Below, piece by piece: positions 15,876 through 25,075 of a stretch of DNA of 51,581 nt. Source of the stretch: JAGXFP01 sp039714535 (lineage in GTDB: Bacteria > Desulfobacterota > Desulfobulbia > Desulfobulbales > JAGXFP01). Numbering within the stretch: the first letter of the stretch is position 1; each line of letters starts with the position of its first letter. The translations under genes and the position numbers were made by a program. The notes under the pieces were generated by a model. That model was not told the DNA's origin. It worked only from the letters and a program-made list of their open reading frames with translations, and did no database searches. The stretch lies in the NCBI GenBank assembly GCA_039714535.1, contig JBDLJC010000023.1, forward strand, positions 1 through 51,581, written 5' to 3'.

Positions 15876-18647
15876 CTATACGGGCTTGTCAAGTTCATCC
15901 CTGATCGTTTGCAAAAGGGCCGTGGTTTTCAAAGGTTTCTGGATCGCCGTATACCCCTCTTCGCCTATCGCGACCAGGTGGGCATTGTCGTCATCATAGC
16001 CACTAATAAAAACGACCTTCACCGCCGGAGCCATTTTTTTTATCTCATCAAGGGCTTCCTTCCCGCTTTTATTGGGCATCCCGATATCGAACAAGAGAAA
16101 CTGGATATCGTCCTGGTTGTCACTGAAAATCTCAACAGCCTCTTCGCCGTCCGCCGCAACAAGCACTTTGTAGCCAGCATCACCAAGGATTTCTCTGATA
16201 AGTTCACGCACCGTCTCATTGTCTTCAGCGACCAGCACCGTTTCATGACCGCGCTTGGCCGGGGCAGGCACTTCCTCTTGTTTCTTTTCTCCTGAGCCCT
16301 CTGCCAGTGGCAGGTAAATATCAAAGACCGTACCCTCACCCGGCTTACTCTCTACGCCGATATGACCATCGTGCCGCCTGATGGTCCCGTAGACCATTGC
16401 TAGGCCAAGCCCCGTTCCGTCACCGACATTCTTCGTGGTGAAGAAAGGCTCAAATATCTTCTCCTGAACTTCCCGACTCATTCCCTGGCCTGTATCTCCT
16501 ACGGAAATATGGGCGTATTTGCCTGGATTTATTTTCAGCCGTCTTTTACTGTATGGTTTATCGAACTCTGTGATTCCCATCTTTATCGTCAGGATGCCGC
16601 CCTCCGGCATGGCCCAGACCGCATTGGAGGAAAGATTCACTAGGACCTGCTCCAGCTGAGCCTTGTCGGCATTGATCATCATAACTTCATCGCTTTTGTT
16701 AATCGCCAACTCTATCTTTTTCTCGATCATATTGTCCAACAGCCCGCGCACATCCTCAACGGCGTCATTCACCTCCATGGTTTTCATCCGAACAGTCCCT
16801 TTCCTGCTATACGCCAGCAGCCCCGCAGTCAATTTAGCCGCCCGGCCTGCAGAGGTCACGATCCTGTCGGCATATCTCCGTGCGGTACTGCCTTCTTCAA
16901 GTTGGAGCTGCAGCATCTCACCAAAACCCATGACCCCCATCATGATATTATTGAACTCGTGGGCGATGCCCCCGGTCAGGGTCCCCACCGCCTTCATTTT
17001 CTGGCTGTGACGGATCTGTTCCTCAAGCATCATTTTTTCGGTAAGATCACGGCCTATAGCTAGAACGAAGCACTTGTCATCAATTTCAACTGATCGGGCA
17101 GAAACTTCAATGGGGAATATCGCCCCGTCCTTTTTCCGGTTATTGGCGGTAAAAGACACCTTGCCGGCGGCAAGCAATTTCCCTAACCGTTTTTCCTTCA
17201 CTTCCTCCTTCTCGGCAGGGTCGGAGATTTCGCTTGCCATCATCCCCACCATTTCTTCCTTGTTGTAACCGTATAGGTCACAAGCAGCTTTATTCACTTC
17301 AACGATCACCGACTTCTGGTTCTCCTGAACTTCCAGAATAAAAATGCTATCACCGGCAGCATCGAAAAGTGCTTTGAAACGTTCTTCGCTGGCAAACAGC
17401 TCCCTGGCTCTTTGTTCCGCCCGGTATTCGAGGTCTTCGTGCGTCTTTTTAAGACTCATTGCCATATGGTTAAAAACCCCGGCAAATTCCCCGATCTCAT
17501 CCTGGGAGTCAACAATGACTTTTCTTTCCAGATTTCCTTGGGCTATGTCTTTGGCCGCTTCCACGTATTCTTTGACGGGACCGGTGATCATCCGCGAGAA
17601 ATAAGCACTGAACAGCAGGGAAAATAATATCCCGGCACCAAGAATACCCAACAGAAACATAAACATTTCGTTGATATCCTCCTCCCGGGCAATCGCCAGA
17701 AAATTGTCTTCTGCTCCAAGGTCGATCGTAATTCCTGCGGTAGCAATAGCTCTTCCTTCAACGTCATGGAGCGGGTAGGTAACATTTAAGAACCTGTTGC
17801 CGGCATCATCTTCCTTAAACAGGATCTTGTGTCTGTCTTCTTTGATGCTCTCAACATCCTCGAGGTCAGATGGCTGGCCGATCCTTTCCGGGGCCGTGCT
17901 GGCAAGAAACCAGTAACCGGAAGGGCTTTTGCCTTTCGGGGCCTTGGCGTGGATACTAAGCCGGGAAATGTACGGGGCCTCCTGAACGATCTCATCAATG
18001 CGCCTTTGGGCATAGCTCTTATTGGAAAGCATCCTTTCAGAAATTATGGCCGCATTGAGCGAATTGGCAATGGCCTTGGCCCTGCCCTTGTTATGTTCAA
18101 ACTGAGCCTCTGGTTTTTCACCGGCATCGACCTTATAAAACAAGGTTATCCCGGCTACTCCGATGATATTGTGATCAAGGTCCCGAAGAGAGCTGGTAAG
18201 ATCAAGAGTGTGTTCCCCCTCGGTTTCCTTCTCGCTGGAGGCTTCAACCAGATATATATCCTGACCGCTTTGCATAGCTTCCAGGTCCTCTGGATCAGAG
18301 GGCAGGCCGATCTTCTCGCGCTTGGTACTGGCAAGAAACCAGTAGCCGGAAGGACTATTTCCCTCAGGGGCCTTGGCGTGAATACTGAGCCTCTTTATGT
18401 CATCGCCTGTGGCCATAATCTGATCAATAAGCCGTTGCGCGTACGGATCACTTGAAAAGCCTTCTTCCCGGTCGAAGAACGTGTCAAGAAAACGGCCAAT
18501 GACGAGGGCTTCATGCTGCCGGAACACATCCATCTTCTTCATACTGGTTCGTAGTTTGACCAGAGAAGAAACGACAAACAGCCCGCCCAATAACAGAGAC
18601 AGGCCCATGATCACGGCAAATATTTTATGTCTGATCCCGAATTTCAC
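15876..18647 (-). CDS. Hybrid sensor histidine kinase with duplicated extracytoplasmic sensor
   Basis: A 923-residue protein. Helix 1 is at about 10-30. Two similar periplasmic sensor modules follow (about 70-175 and 212-310), then helix 2 (about 328-350), HAMP (350-403), PAS (420-535) and HisKA with the phospho-His in GGIAHEFNNIMMGVMGF (about 563). An ATPase domain ends in DGTGLGLAMVYG, and a C-terminal receiver (about 803-920) has phospho-Asp in LLFDIGMP. The two modules share RLSIHAKAP, SPSGYWFLAST, RIG/KIG and PSDxED almost residue for residue, a clear internal duplication. The start is a GTG with AGGGGG upstream. No partner regulator is adjacent, and the ligand is unknown. Confidence 0.9.
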   Translation of the reverse strand: MKFGIRHKIFAVIMGLSLLLGGLFVVSSLVKLRTSMKKMDVFRQHEALVIGRFLDTFFDREEGFSSDPYAQRLIDQIMATGDDIKRLSIHAKAPEGNSPSGYWFLASTKREKIGLPSDPEDLEAMQSGQDIYLVEASSEKETEGEHTLDLTSSLRDLDHNIIGVAGITLFYKVDAGEKPEAQFEHNKGRAKAIANSLNAAIISERMLSNKSYAQRRIDEIVQEAPYISRLSIHAKAPKGKSPSGYWFLASTAPERIGQPSDLEDVESIKEDRHKILFKEDDAGNRFLNVTYPLHDVEGRAIATAGITIDLGAEDNFLAIAREEDINEMFMFLLGILGAGILFSLLFSAYFSRMITGPVKEYVEAAKDIAQGNLERKVIVDSQDEIGEFAGVFNHMAMSLKKTHEDLEYRAEQRARELFASEERFKALFDAAGDSIFILEVQENQKSVIVEVNKAACDLYGYNKEEMVGMMASEISDPAEKEEVKEKRLGKLLAAGKVSFTANNRKKDGAIFPIEVSARSVEIDDKCFVLAIGRDLTEKMMLEEQIRHSQKMKAVGTLTGGIAHEFNNIMMGVMGFGEMLQLQLEEGSTARRYADRIVTSAGRAAKLTAGLLAYSRKGTVRMKTMEVNDAVEDVRGLLDNMIEKKIELAINKSDEVMMINADKAQLEQVLVNLSSNAVWAMPEGGILTIKMGITEFDKPYSKRRLKINPGKYAHISVGDTGQGMSREVQEKIFEPFFTTKNVGDGTGLGLAMVYGTIRRHDGHIGVESKPGEGTVFDIYLPLAEGSGEKKQEEVPAPAKRGHETVLVAEDNETVRELIREILGDAGYKVLVAADGEEAVEIFSDNQDDIQFLLFDIGMPNKSGKEALDEIKKMAPAVKVVFISGYDDDNAHLVAIGEEGYTAIQKPLKTTALLQTIRDELDKPV

Positions 18648-18666
18648 TTATCCCCCTTCAGAGTGA

Positions 18667-18984
18667 AGGCCACGCCCATTTTTATCTGATTTATCGTACG
18701 TTTTGGCATATTATCATAAACATGAATCAAAAAAAAGGGTAGAGAACCTTGTTATGGTTCCAGCCTATTTTGATTGACATTGGTCGCTAATCGAGTGCCA
18801 CGTAACAACCTCGCCCCCGATCTGCCCATAATCATCGGACCCGCTGATGAGTCATGGCTGTCTGGTAAATTTATTTTAACTTTCTCGGCCGGGGTTAAAT
18901 CTTGAGGTTTTTTGCCATCATAATGATGTGAAGTCTGTTCCTGGTATTCTTGCCGGTGATATCTGGAGGTGCTGCTCGTCGTTC
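18667..18984. other. 318-base gap upstream of the hybrid kinase; no convincing gene
   Basis: The half nearest the kinase is AT-rich and should hold its promoter, but no good -35/-10 pair stands out. On the plus strand an open frame of about 42 codons (18781-18906) reads NNLAPDLPIIIGPADESWLSG in the middle, which looks protein-like. It has a TTG as its only possible start and no ribosome-binding site, so it may be a decayed gene fragment. Confidence 0.3.
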
Positions 18985-20124
18985 TTACTTATTAATTTCC
19001 TTGGTTTCCCCGATCATCATGGTCTCGAAATTATTTAGGGGGAGGCCATTTTTCACAAGCGCTTCCCTTAGTTTGATTGGCGGGTCGTCGATCGGTTCAG
19101 CGGTCAGCTGGAAGCTTCCCCACTGGATGCCCAGCGAGTAGCGTGAATTAATATCTTTATGGATCTGCACGGCCTCCGCGGGGTTAATGTGCATATCTTT
19201 CATAAACCAGCGTGGTTCATAGGCGCCGATCGAGATCAGGGCCAGGTCTATCTTGGGGAACTTTTCACCGATCTCTTGGAACTGGTATGGGTTGTAGCCG
19301 GTGTCGCCGCTGTACCAGATGGTCCGGTCATCTATCTCTAGCATCCATGAGGACCATAGGGTCTTCTTCCTGTCCCAGAGGGTTCGGGCCGACCAGTGCT
19401 GGGCAGGAGTGGCGGTGAGGGTTACCGGACTGAAATGTTGGGTATCCCACCAGTCAAATTCGATCACTCGATCTTTGTTGATACCGGCGTCGACAAACCA
19501 CTCTTTAAGTCGTAAAGGCACCAGCCAGAGAGGCCCGGAGCCAAGGGCCTGGACCGATTTTTTATCAAGATGATCGTAATGGTTGTGGGAGAGAACGATA
19601 TAGTCGATCTTCGGCAGGTCTTCGATCGGCAGGGCAGGAGGGTGGTACCTTTTGGGGCCGGAAAAGCTTAAGGGGGACGCTCTGTCGGAGAACATCGGAT
19701 CGGTCAGGATATTGAGGCCCCGGTACTGGATCAAGATGGTCGCATGGCCTACCCAGGTGACCTGTAGTTCGGCGCCAGGATTGCGGATCCGTTCAAGGTC
19801 CGGCGCCATCGTTGGCACTTTGTGGGCATTAGATGCGTAGTCGGCATATTCTTCACCGCTGAAATGGCGCATTTTTAAGTATTTCAAAAATCCGTGTTTT
19901 TCTTTTTGCAGATGGGGGTTATCAAAACCGTCTTTGCTGTGATGAGTAGGCAGAACTTGTTGCTCGGTTGCTTGCTGGCTATTAACACAGGCGGCCGGGC
20001 CGATGTTGCCAAGAAACAAAAAACAGGCGGCAAAAAGTAAGGATAGTGGTGGTATCCCTAGCAAATTTGTCTGCTTGAGGCCATTGGTCAGCATGAATCT
20101 TCGCTCGTTATCCGATTCCCGCAT
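18985..20124 (-). CDS. MBL-fold metal-dependent hydrolase, NAPE-PLD/UlaG-like
   Basis: A 379-residue protein with a hydrophobic N-terminal segment (about 20-45) that may be a signal peptide or anchor. A Cys follows but without a good lipobox. The metallo-beta-lactamase core has VTWVGHATILIQYRGLNILTDPMFS, the metal-binding SHNHYDHLD, and later TPAQHWSART, WYSGDTGY and the C-terminal Gly/Trp-rich block. This arrangement matches bacterial relatives of NAPE-phospholipase D and related envelope hydrolases; the substrate is not known. Its ATG overlaps the stop of the EEP gene by one base (TGATG), so the two are probably translated together. That pairing of two phosphodiester-type hydrolases suggests a lipid or phosphoester role. 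Confidence 0.85.
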   Translation of the reverse strand: MRESDNERRFMLTNGLKQTNLLGIPPLSLLFAACFLFLGNIGPAACVNSQQATEQQVLPTHHSKDGFDNPHLQKEKHGFLKYLKMRHFSGEEYADYASNAHKVPTMAPDLERIRNPGAELQVTWVGHATILIQYRGLNILTDPMFSDRASPLSFSGPKRYHPPALPIEDLPKIDYIVLSHNHYDHLDKKSVQALGSGPLWLVPLRLKEWFVDAGINKDRVIEFDWWDTQHFSPVTLTATPAQHWSARTLWDRKKTLWSSWMLEIDDRTIWYSGDTGYNPYQFQEIGEKFPKIDLALISIGAYEPRWFMKDMHINPAEAVQIHKDINSRYSLGIQWGSFQLTAEPIDDPPIKLREALVKNGLPLNNFETMMIGETKEINK

Positions 20125-20885
20125 CAGTCATCCACGGAATTTCCGATCTGGAAATTGGCTATTACCGGCAGATGATCGCTGGCTATCTTGGCGATGTTCA
20201 AGCGGCAGCATTTACAGGTCAATAAATGAAAGTCGCCCCGGTGGAATATCTTGTCGAGACCGTTGGCCGGCGAGAAGGATGGGAAGGTGAACATGGCATC
20301 CTGATAACCGCCACTATGATTGGTAGCGCAACCGAAATCGAGAATTTCCGTGAAAATTGGCGCCAACCTGCTCCACCAGTCATTAAAATCCCCACCGACC
20401 AGACAGGGGGTTTCGGCCTTGAGTTTGATAAATTCCTTGGTGTGGACCAAGCGGCCAATTTGCTGGGGTCTTTCTTTAAAAGAGAGGCCGAGATGCAGGT
20501 TGAAAACGGCTAGGCTCAGCCGGTGGCCGTTTTCTACGGGGATTTGCAGTTTGGTGAAGAGGCAGCCCCGTGCTTTGCGATTTTCTATAGTCAGGTCAAT
20601 ATTGCGCTCGGTTTTGATCGGATAACGGCTGAGCGTGGCATTACCGTACATCCCGGTCTTTAATTGAACGTTAAGCCCAACCGCATAATGCGGGTAGCCG
20701 AGCATCTCGGCCAGTTCTCGGGCCAGATTCAGTTTTCGTGAGCGCGGCACTCCAACATCAACTTCCTGCAGAAGAACGATATCGGCATCATGGTGGGCCA
20801 GAATCTCAGCAATTCTTTCCAGCCGAAAACGTCTATCCATACCGATCGCTCGGTGGATATTATATGATAAAACCCGGAAGTTCAT
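20124..20885 (-). CDS. Endonuclease/exonuclease/phosphatase (EEP) family protein
   Basis: A 253-residue enzyme with the EEP motifs in order: LSYNIHRAIG at the N-terminus, VLLQEVD (metal-binding Glu), FNLHLGL, VGGDFNDWW (catalytic Asp/Asn) and ASDHLPV (catalytic His). The family includes DNA repair nucleases, sphingomyelinase-type phospholipases and phosphatases. Small stand-alone members like this are often grouped with EEP hydrolases next to phospholipase-D-like genes. No signal peptide is visible, so it should act in the cytoplasm. Its stop overlaps the start of the downstream MBL-fold gene by one base. The exact substrate cannot be inferred. Confidence 0.88.
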   Translation of the reverse strand: MNFRVLSYNIHRAIGMDRRFRLERIAEILAHHDADIVLLQEVDVGVPRSRKLNLARELAEMLGYPHYAVGLNVQLKTGMYGNATLSRYPIKTERNIDLTIENRKARGCLFTKLQIPVENGHRLSLAVFNLHLGLSFKERPQQIGRLVHTKEFIKLKAETPCLVGGDFNDWWSRLAPIFTEILDFGCATNHSGGYQDAMFTFPSFSPANGLDKIFHRGDFHLLTCKCCRLNIAKIASDHLPVIANFQIGNSVDD

Positions 20886-20981
20886 AGCAGATCGATCTCC
20901 GTGCCCAGCGGTTTTGTTGACGTGGTGAATGATCGGATGGGGCTATATAAAATGGTTCCTGCCGGTGATTCCACAATATGG

Positions 20982-21878
20982 CTACCGATCTTTGGCAATC
21001 AGGACTATTTCTATCCGCCGATTTTGGGCCTTACCCTCATCTGTTTCGTTGTCTGCCACCGGCGCATATTCTCCGTAAGCCGCCGCGCTCAGGTATTCGG
21101 GATTGAGGCCTTGGGCCTGGAGAAATCTGGTAACGTTGACCGCCCGTCTGGAGGATAGTTCCCAGTTGGTTGGGTATCTTCGGGCCAGCGCCTCGCCGAT
21201 TTTGACATTGTCGGTGTGGCCTTCGACCCGGATTGCCTTGTCGGTTACACTCTTGAGGATATCAACTACCTTTTGCAAAACCTGCATACCCTCATCCTTG
21301 ACCTCGGCCTTGCCGGAAGCGAAGAGAATCGCATCTACCATGTTAACGGTCAATTTGCCTTTCAGTTCCGAGATAGTGACCTGACCTTTATCGATCTCAG
21401 TTTCCATCTTGCTGAGCAACTCTTCATAGGTGGTACTCATTTCCGCAACTTCTTGTTCTTTTGCCTGCCGAAGTTGCTTGAGTTCATTATGGAGGTTATT
21501 ATTTTTTAGGCCAAGGGCATCAATTTGTTCTTCATCTGCCTTGATCTGCAATTCGCAATCGTCTTTCTGATTGGCCATTTGCTGGCGCAGGTTGGAGATT
21601 ACTTCGGAAAAAGAGTCTGATTTGGCTTCAAGAATCAGATTTAGTTGTTTGTTATCGGCCTGCAGGACAATTTGTTCCTGTTCGAGCGTTTCCTTTTGGC
21701 TGTTGATTTCAGCTTTTGCATCTTTAAGATTATTATAACGACCCTGAAGATCCTCGAGTTCGGCTTCCAAACGTGTGGCCTCGCCTTCCATCATCTCGAA
21801 GGCATTTTTGCTTACACAGCCAAATGCAGATAAAGAGAAAATGGCAGCCACGGCCACAACTATTACTGGTCTGAACAT
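20982..21878 (-). CDS. OmpA-domain envelope protein with coiled coil, possible Pal/MotB-like anchor
   Basis: A 298-residue protein. The signal peptide ends near Cys21 (LSAFGC), a possible though atypical lipobox. A long coiled coil covers about 25-170. A C-terminal OmpA/MotB peptidoglycan-binding domain (about 185-295) has FASGKAEV, VEGHTDNV, RRAVNVTRFLQ and the closing QNRRIEIVL. The Asp and Arg of the domain contact diaminopimelate in peptidoglycan. It stands as a single gene with AAGGAG six bases before its ATG. It could serve an envelope-linking role complementary to the Tol system, but the coiled coil makes it unlike a standard Pal. Confidence 0.85.
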   Translation of the reverse strand: MFRPVIVVAVAAIFSLSAFGCVSKNAFEMMEGEATRLEAELEDLQGRYNNLKDAKAEINSQKETLEQEQIVLQADNKQLNLILEAKSDSFSEVISNLRQQMANQKDDCELQIKADEEQIDALGLKNNNLHNELKQLRQAKEQEVAEMSTTYEELLSKMETEIDKGQVTISELKGKLTVNMVDAILFASGKAEVKDEGMQVLQKVVDILKSVTDKAIRVEGHTDNVKIGEALARRYPTNWELSSRRAVNVTRFLQAQGLNPEYLSAAAYGEYAPVADNETDEGKAQNRRIEIVLIAKDR

Positions 21879-22082
21879 AGGAAACTCCTTAAAGATTGTT
21901 TTATTGATCTATTGTCTGATTATACATAATTCGATGATTATAACAGCTTCCCCCAAATTGGTACCAATTTATCAAATGGTAATGAAATTAGCCAACGAGG
22001 AAATAAATTTGCTTGGCATGATGATATTGGCTGGCGTGAAGATTGTCCTTGCCAATCATCGGTTGCCGATTATCTTGGCCTG

Positions 22083-23039
22083 ATGCGTAAAACAGGGAGT
22101 GAAAAAGGTGCAACCGGAAACCTGCCTCTGTGGGTAGTGCACAGCTTGATGCTGTTAGCTGCGGTTGTGGTCTCCAGCTCATTTACCGTAGGGGAGGCGA
22201 TAACCCATGGTCTTGCCCCTGCGGTTCTTTTACTGGTCAGATACGTTCTGGCCACCCTCTGTCTGGTGCCGATCCTGATCCTTAACCATGGTTTCTCGTT
22301 GCCGTCTCTGCGGCAGCTTGGCGGCTACAGTGCGATCAGCGCCTGCACGGTCGGCTTTTTCTGGTGTATGTTCGAGGCCTTGCGCTATACCACCGCGTTA
22401 AACACCAGCGTTATCTTTACCTTGGTGCCGGGTATCTCCGGAATTTACAGTGCAGTTTTTCTTAAAGAACGGTTAGGCCGCCACCGGCTTGTGGCCCTGC
22501 TTTTTGGTATGTTCGGCGCTCTCTGGGTTATTTTTCGGGGTGATCCCGAGCGGCTGTTGGCCATGGATGTTAATTATGGTGACCTGCTTTTTCTGGTCGG
22601 TTGTTTTATGATGGCCGCTTACACCCCGTTGGTTAAACGGTTACATAAGCAGGAATCTATGGTCGTTATGACTTTCTGGGTGTTGGCCACCGGCACAGCT
22701 TGGCTGCTGCTGCTCTCTTTCCCCAGTCTTTCAACGGTTAACTGGTCGGGAGTTGAAGCTATGGTGTGGCTCGGGATCATCTATCTGGCGATCTTTTCAA
22801 CGATTATCACCTTTTACCTTACCCATATTGCAACCATCTACCTGGGCCCGACCCGTGTGATGGCCTATAGTTATTTTTATCCGGCCTTTGTCTTGGCGAT
22901 TAATTGGGGATTGGGCAAGGGGTTGCCGCCAATGATAATTTTGCCGGGGGTATTGGTTGTTAGCCTGGCAACAGTAGTCTTGCAAGGCGGGATTGATAAC
23001 GGCCGGAGAGTTGACCATTATCGGCTACCCATTGAATAG
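22083..23039 (+). CDS. EamA/DMT-family exporter
   Basis: A 318-residue inner-membrane protein with ten predicted helices arranged as two EamA repeats. The first repeat has SSSFTVGEAITHGLAPAVLLLVRYVLATLCLVP, the second starts near GDLLFLVGCFMMAAYTPLVKR. Charged loops and a typical LxxLVPGxSxxxxxxFLxERLGxxxxxxLLFGxxGA segment are visible. Family members export amino acids, purines, or other small metabolites. No neighbour points to the substrate. No clear ribosome-binding site precedes the ATG at 22083. The gene ends 169 bases before a shared terminator. Confidence 0.85.
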   Translation: MRKTGSEKGATGNLPLWVVHSLMLLAAVVVSSSFTVGEAITHGLAPAVLLLVRYVLATLCLVPILILNHGFSLPSLRQLGGYSAISACTVGFFWCMFEALRYTTALNTSVIFTLVPGISGIYSAVFLKERLGRHRLVALLFGMFGALWVIFRGDPERLLAMDVNYGDLLFLVGCFMMAAYTPLVKRLHKQESMVVMTFWVLATGTAWLLLLSFPSLSTVNWSGVEAMVWLGIIYLAIFSTIITFYLTHIATIYLGPTRVMAYSYFYPAFVLAINWGLGKGLPPMIILPGVLVVSLATVVLQGGIDNGRRVDHYRLPIE

Positions 23040-23207
23040 CAGCACTATTTACGAGTAGCCATGGGAACATGGGGGTGATTTCTCGAATTCGGAGTCTTTC
23101 GTTTACCTGCGGTAAATTTATGTCTAAGTTCGACAGGCTCCTAGGGCGATAATATGCTTGGTAAATGAATTTATGGTAACCGGCTATTAATAGCTGAATC
23201 CTGTCTT

Positions 23208-23240
23208 AAAAAAAAAGCCCGGAATTACCCCGGGCTTTTT
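23208..23240. terminator. Bidirectional terminator between the DMT exporter and the nap-hao cluster
   Basis: AAAAAGCCCGG and CCGGGCTTTTT form an eleven-pair stem around AATTACC, with further A's on the left and T's on the right. It can stop transcription of the exporter (plus) and of the respiratory cluster (minus). Confidence 0.9.
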
Positions 23241-23262
23241 ATGATAATTGTTGGCAAGAAAT

Positions 23263-24765
23263 TTATTTGATGCCAAGTTTTTCTTTTACCGCTTTACGGA
23301 TCTTCAGCTTTTCATACATGTCCGCCAGATGCGAGCCGTCATCAGCCACCTCGTATGATCCTTCCCAGTGCTGCCAGTCCTGGCCCTGCATGAAACCGCC
23401 CATCCGCCAGATGCGGCCCTCGTGGTGCCAGACCTCGTGCCAGAGATTGTCGACTTCGCTTTTACCATTGAATTTGATGTCCGCGTCAAGCTTGTCCTTC
23501 TTGATGGGGTCAACATACTTGACCTTAATCGCTAAGGCCACGGCGTTGTAAACATCAATGACCGCATCAGCCTTCCTCAAGTCGCCTTCGGCCCAACTGC
23601 GGACATGGCAATTGGTGCAGACCGCCAGCATGTCCTCCCGTTTGTCATCTGGCGTGCGCAGGGCCGTTCCACCTAAAGCATCCAGTCGGGTATCTCCCTT
23701 GCTCCACCACTTACCTTTACCGACGTAAGCCTTGTATACTTCCGGGGCGGCTTTCTTCGCCATCGCGAATGGATTGGGTGCCCCGGTTTTAACTTCCTTC
23801 AGGGTGCCGGTCGGCAGATCGTGAATCTTTTCATAACGTTTGCCAATGGCTGGATCAATTGGAAATTTCTCCTTGCCGGTAAGGTATTTTGCTTCGGTTG
23901 GCCAGGAGAATACCGGTTCAAGCTCCCATTTCAGGCGGGCACTGACGTTATGGGTGGATTCCACCGCCCCACCGAAACCGCTCATGTGGCAGACTGCACA
24001 GGTAGGCGCATCGATATCTTCCGGCCCCCATTGTCCTGGAGGAGCAGACCAGTTGTAGTGCTCGCCGTTAGCGGCAACCAGGTTGCCATGTTTGCTCTCT
24101 TCGTAAATCTCCCGCTGGGGATGGTCCGGACCGAGATGGCAGTTGCCGCAGGTTTCCGGTTTTCTGGCCTGTTCAATACTGAAAGTATGGCGGGTGTGGC
24201 AGGCGGCGCAGGTCCCGACACTGCCGTCCGGATTAAACCGGCCGATACCCATGTTGGGCCAGTTGATCAGGCTGCCGTCCTTGGCTACCTTAATAACCGT
24301 CCCGTGACAATCCAGGCAGCCGGCCTCGGCGCTCTCCCGGGAATGATTGGCCTTGTAGTTGGCGGTTTTGCCGAAAGTCACCCCGTCCTTTACGATCTCT
24401 TTACCCTGGATTGTATATGACGAGAGGGAGAAGAAGCCCGCTTCATCATGGAGGCTGTCCTTGAACTCCTGGGTCTGCTTGGGGTGGCAGCCATCACAGT
24501 ATTTGGGAGTAACAATAGAAGTTACCCGGAAACCATTGTGCTCAAAGCCGGCCGGATCATCTTCTTTAGCCTGGTGACAGACATAGCATTTTACCCCTAC
24601 CTTACTATGCTTACTGTCCTGCCACTGTTTAACTACTCCTGGGGTCACGGTATCATGACAACTGATACAAGGGTCGATTGGCGAACCTTCCTCGGCCCAA
24701 ACAACAGCCGACGCGAATACCATGCCGACCAGGGTCAGCCCTATTGTCATCCATCTCTGTTTCAT
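23263..24765 (-). CDS. Octaheme c-type cytochrome of the hydroxylamine oxidoreductase (HAO) family
   Basis: From the ATG at 24763-24765 with AAAGGAGG ahead of it, the protein is 500 residues with a signal peptide (cleavage near 25). Eight CxxCH haem sites begin near residues 33, 60, 90, 150, 186, 206, 256 and 383, and all have His as the last residue, unlike octaheme tetrathionate reductase. The haem spacing and the C-terminal helix WHHEGRIWRMGGFMQGQDWQHW match HAO-family proteins. In anaerobes such proteins are thought to reduce nitrite or hydroxylamine rather than oxidise hydroxylamine. It is the last gene of a nap cluster, which supports a nitrite- or hydroxylamine-reducing role in the periplasm. 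Confidence 0.88.
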   Translation of the reverse strand: MKQRWMTIGLTLVGMVFASAVVWAEEGSPIDPCISCHDTVTPGVVKQWQDSKHSKVGVKCYVCHQAKEDDPAGFEHNGFRVTSIVTPKYCDGCHPKQTQEFKDSLHDEAGFFSLSSYTIQGKEIVKDGVTFGKTANYKANHSRESAEAGCLDCHGTVIKVAKDGSLINWPNMGIGRFNPDGSVGTCAACHTRHTFSIEQARKPETCGNCHLGPDHPQREIYEESKHGNLVAANGEHYNWSAPPGQWGPEDIDAPTCAVCHMSGFGGAVESTHNVSARLKWELEPVFSWPTEAKYLTGKEKFPIDPAIGKRYEKIHDLPTGTLKEVKTGAPNPFAMAKKAAPEVYKAYVGKGKWWSKGDTRLDALGGTALRTPDDKREDMLAVCTNCHVRSWAEGDLRKADAVIDVYNAVALAIKVKYVDPIKKDKLDADIKFNGKSEVDNLWHEVWHHEGRIWRMGGFMQGQDWQHWEGSYEVADDGSHLADMYEKLKIRKAVKEKLGIK

Positions 24766-24793
24766 TCCCAACCTCCTTTAGTTTGTCTGTTGT

Positions 24794-25051
24794 TTATTTG
24801 TTATTGTCTGGTATTTCAGCTTGGTCTTCCCAGTTAAGATACCCAAGACTGAAATCTACCACCTCGTCTAGTTTGTTGATCTCTTCCGACATTTTTTTTA
24901 GTTCGCGCGTTGAAGCAGCTTCCAGGACCACCGCTAACCCTTTTGGACCAATTTCCTGGACTTCAACGCCTTTAATACGGTTCAAAATGGTTTGAAGTTT
25001 CAATTCCTGTTCCCTGTCGACCGGAACCACTAATGCACCTGCTATTGCCAA
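24794..25051 (-). CDS. napD: NapD, maturation chaperone of periplasmic nitrate reductase
   Basis: An 85-residue ferredoxin-like-fold protein. It begins AIAGALVVPVDREQELKLQTILNRIKGVEV and has EIGPKGLAVVLEA near the middle, the usual NapD pattern. NapD binds the Tat signal of NapA and holds it until the molybdenum cofactor is inserted. The start appears to be a TTG (25049-25051) behind a G-rich Shine-Dalgarno. It lies 24 bases after napH and before the octaheme cytochrome. The length is within the family range. Confidence 0.8.
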   Translation of the reverse strand: MAIAGALVVPVDREQELKLQTILNRIKGVEVQEIGPKGLAVVLEAASTRELKKMSEEINKLDEVVDFSLGYLNWEDQAEIPDNNK

Positions 25052-25075
25052 AACACCCCCCTGTTGATCAGTCTG

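Noticed and set aside
23263..24765. Octaheme tetrathionate reductase (OTR)
   Set aside because: All eight haem motifs end in His and the C-terminal helix resembles HAO; OTR has a Lys-ligated catalytic haem and different spacing.
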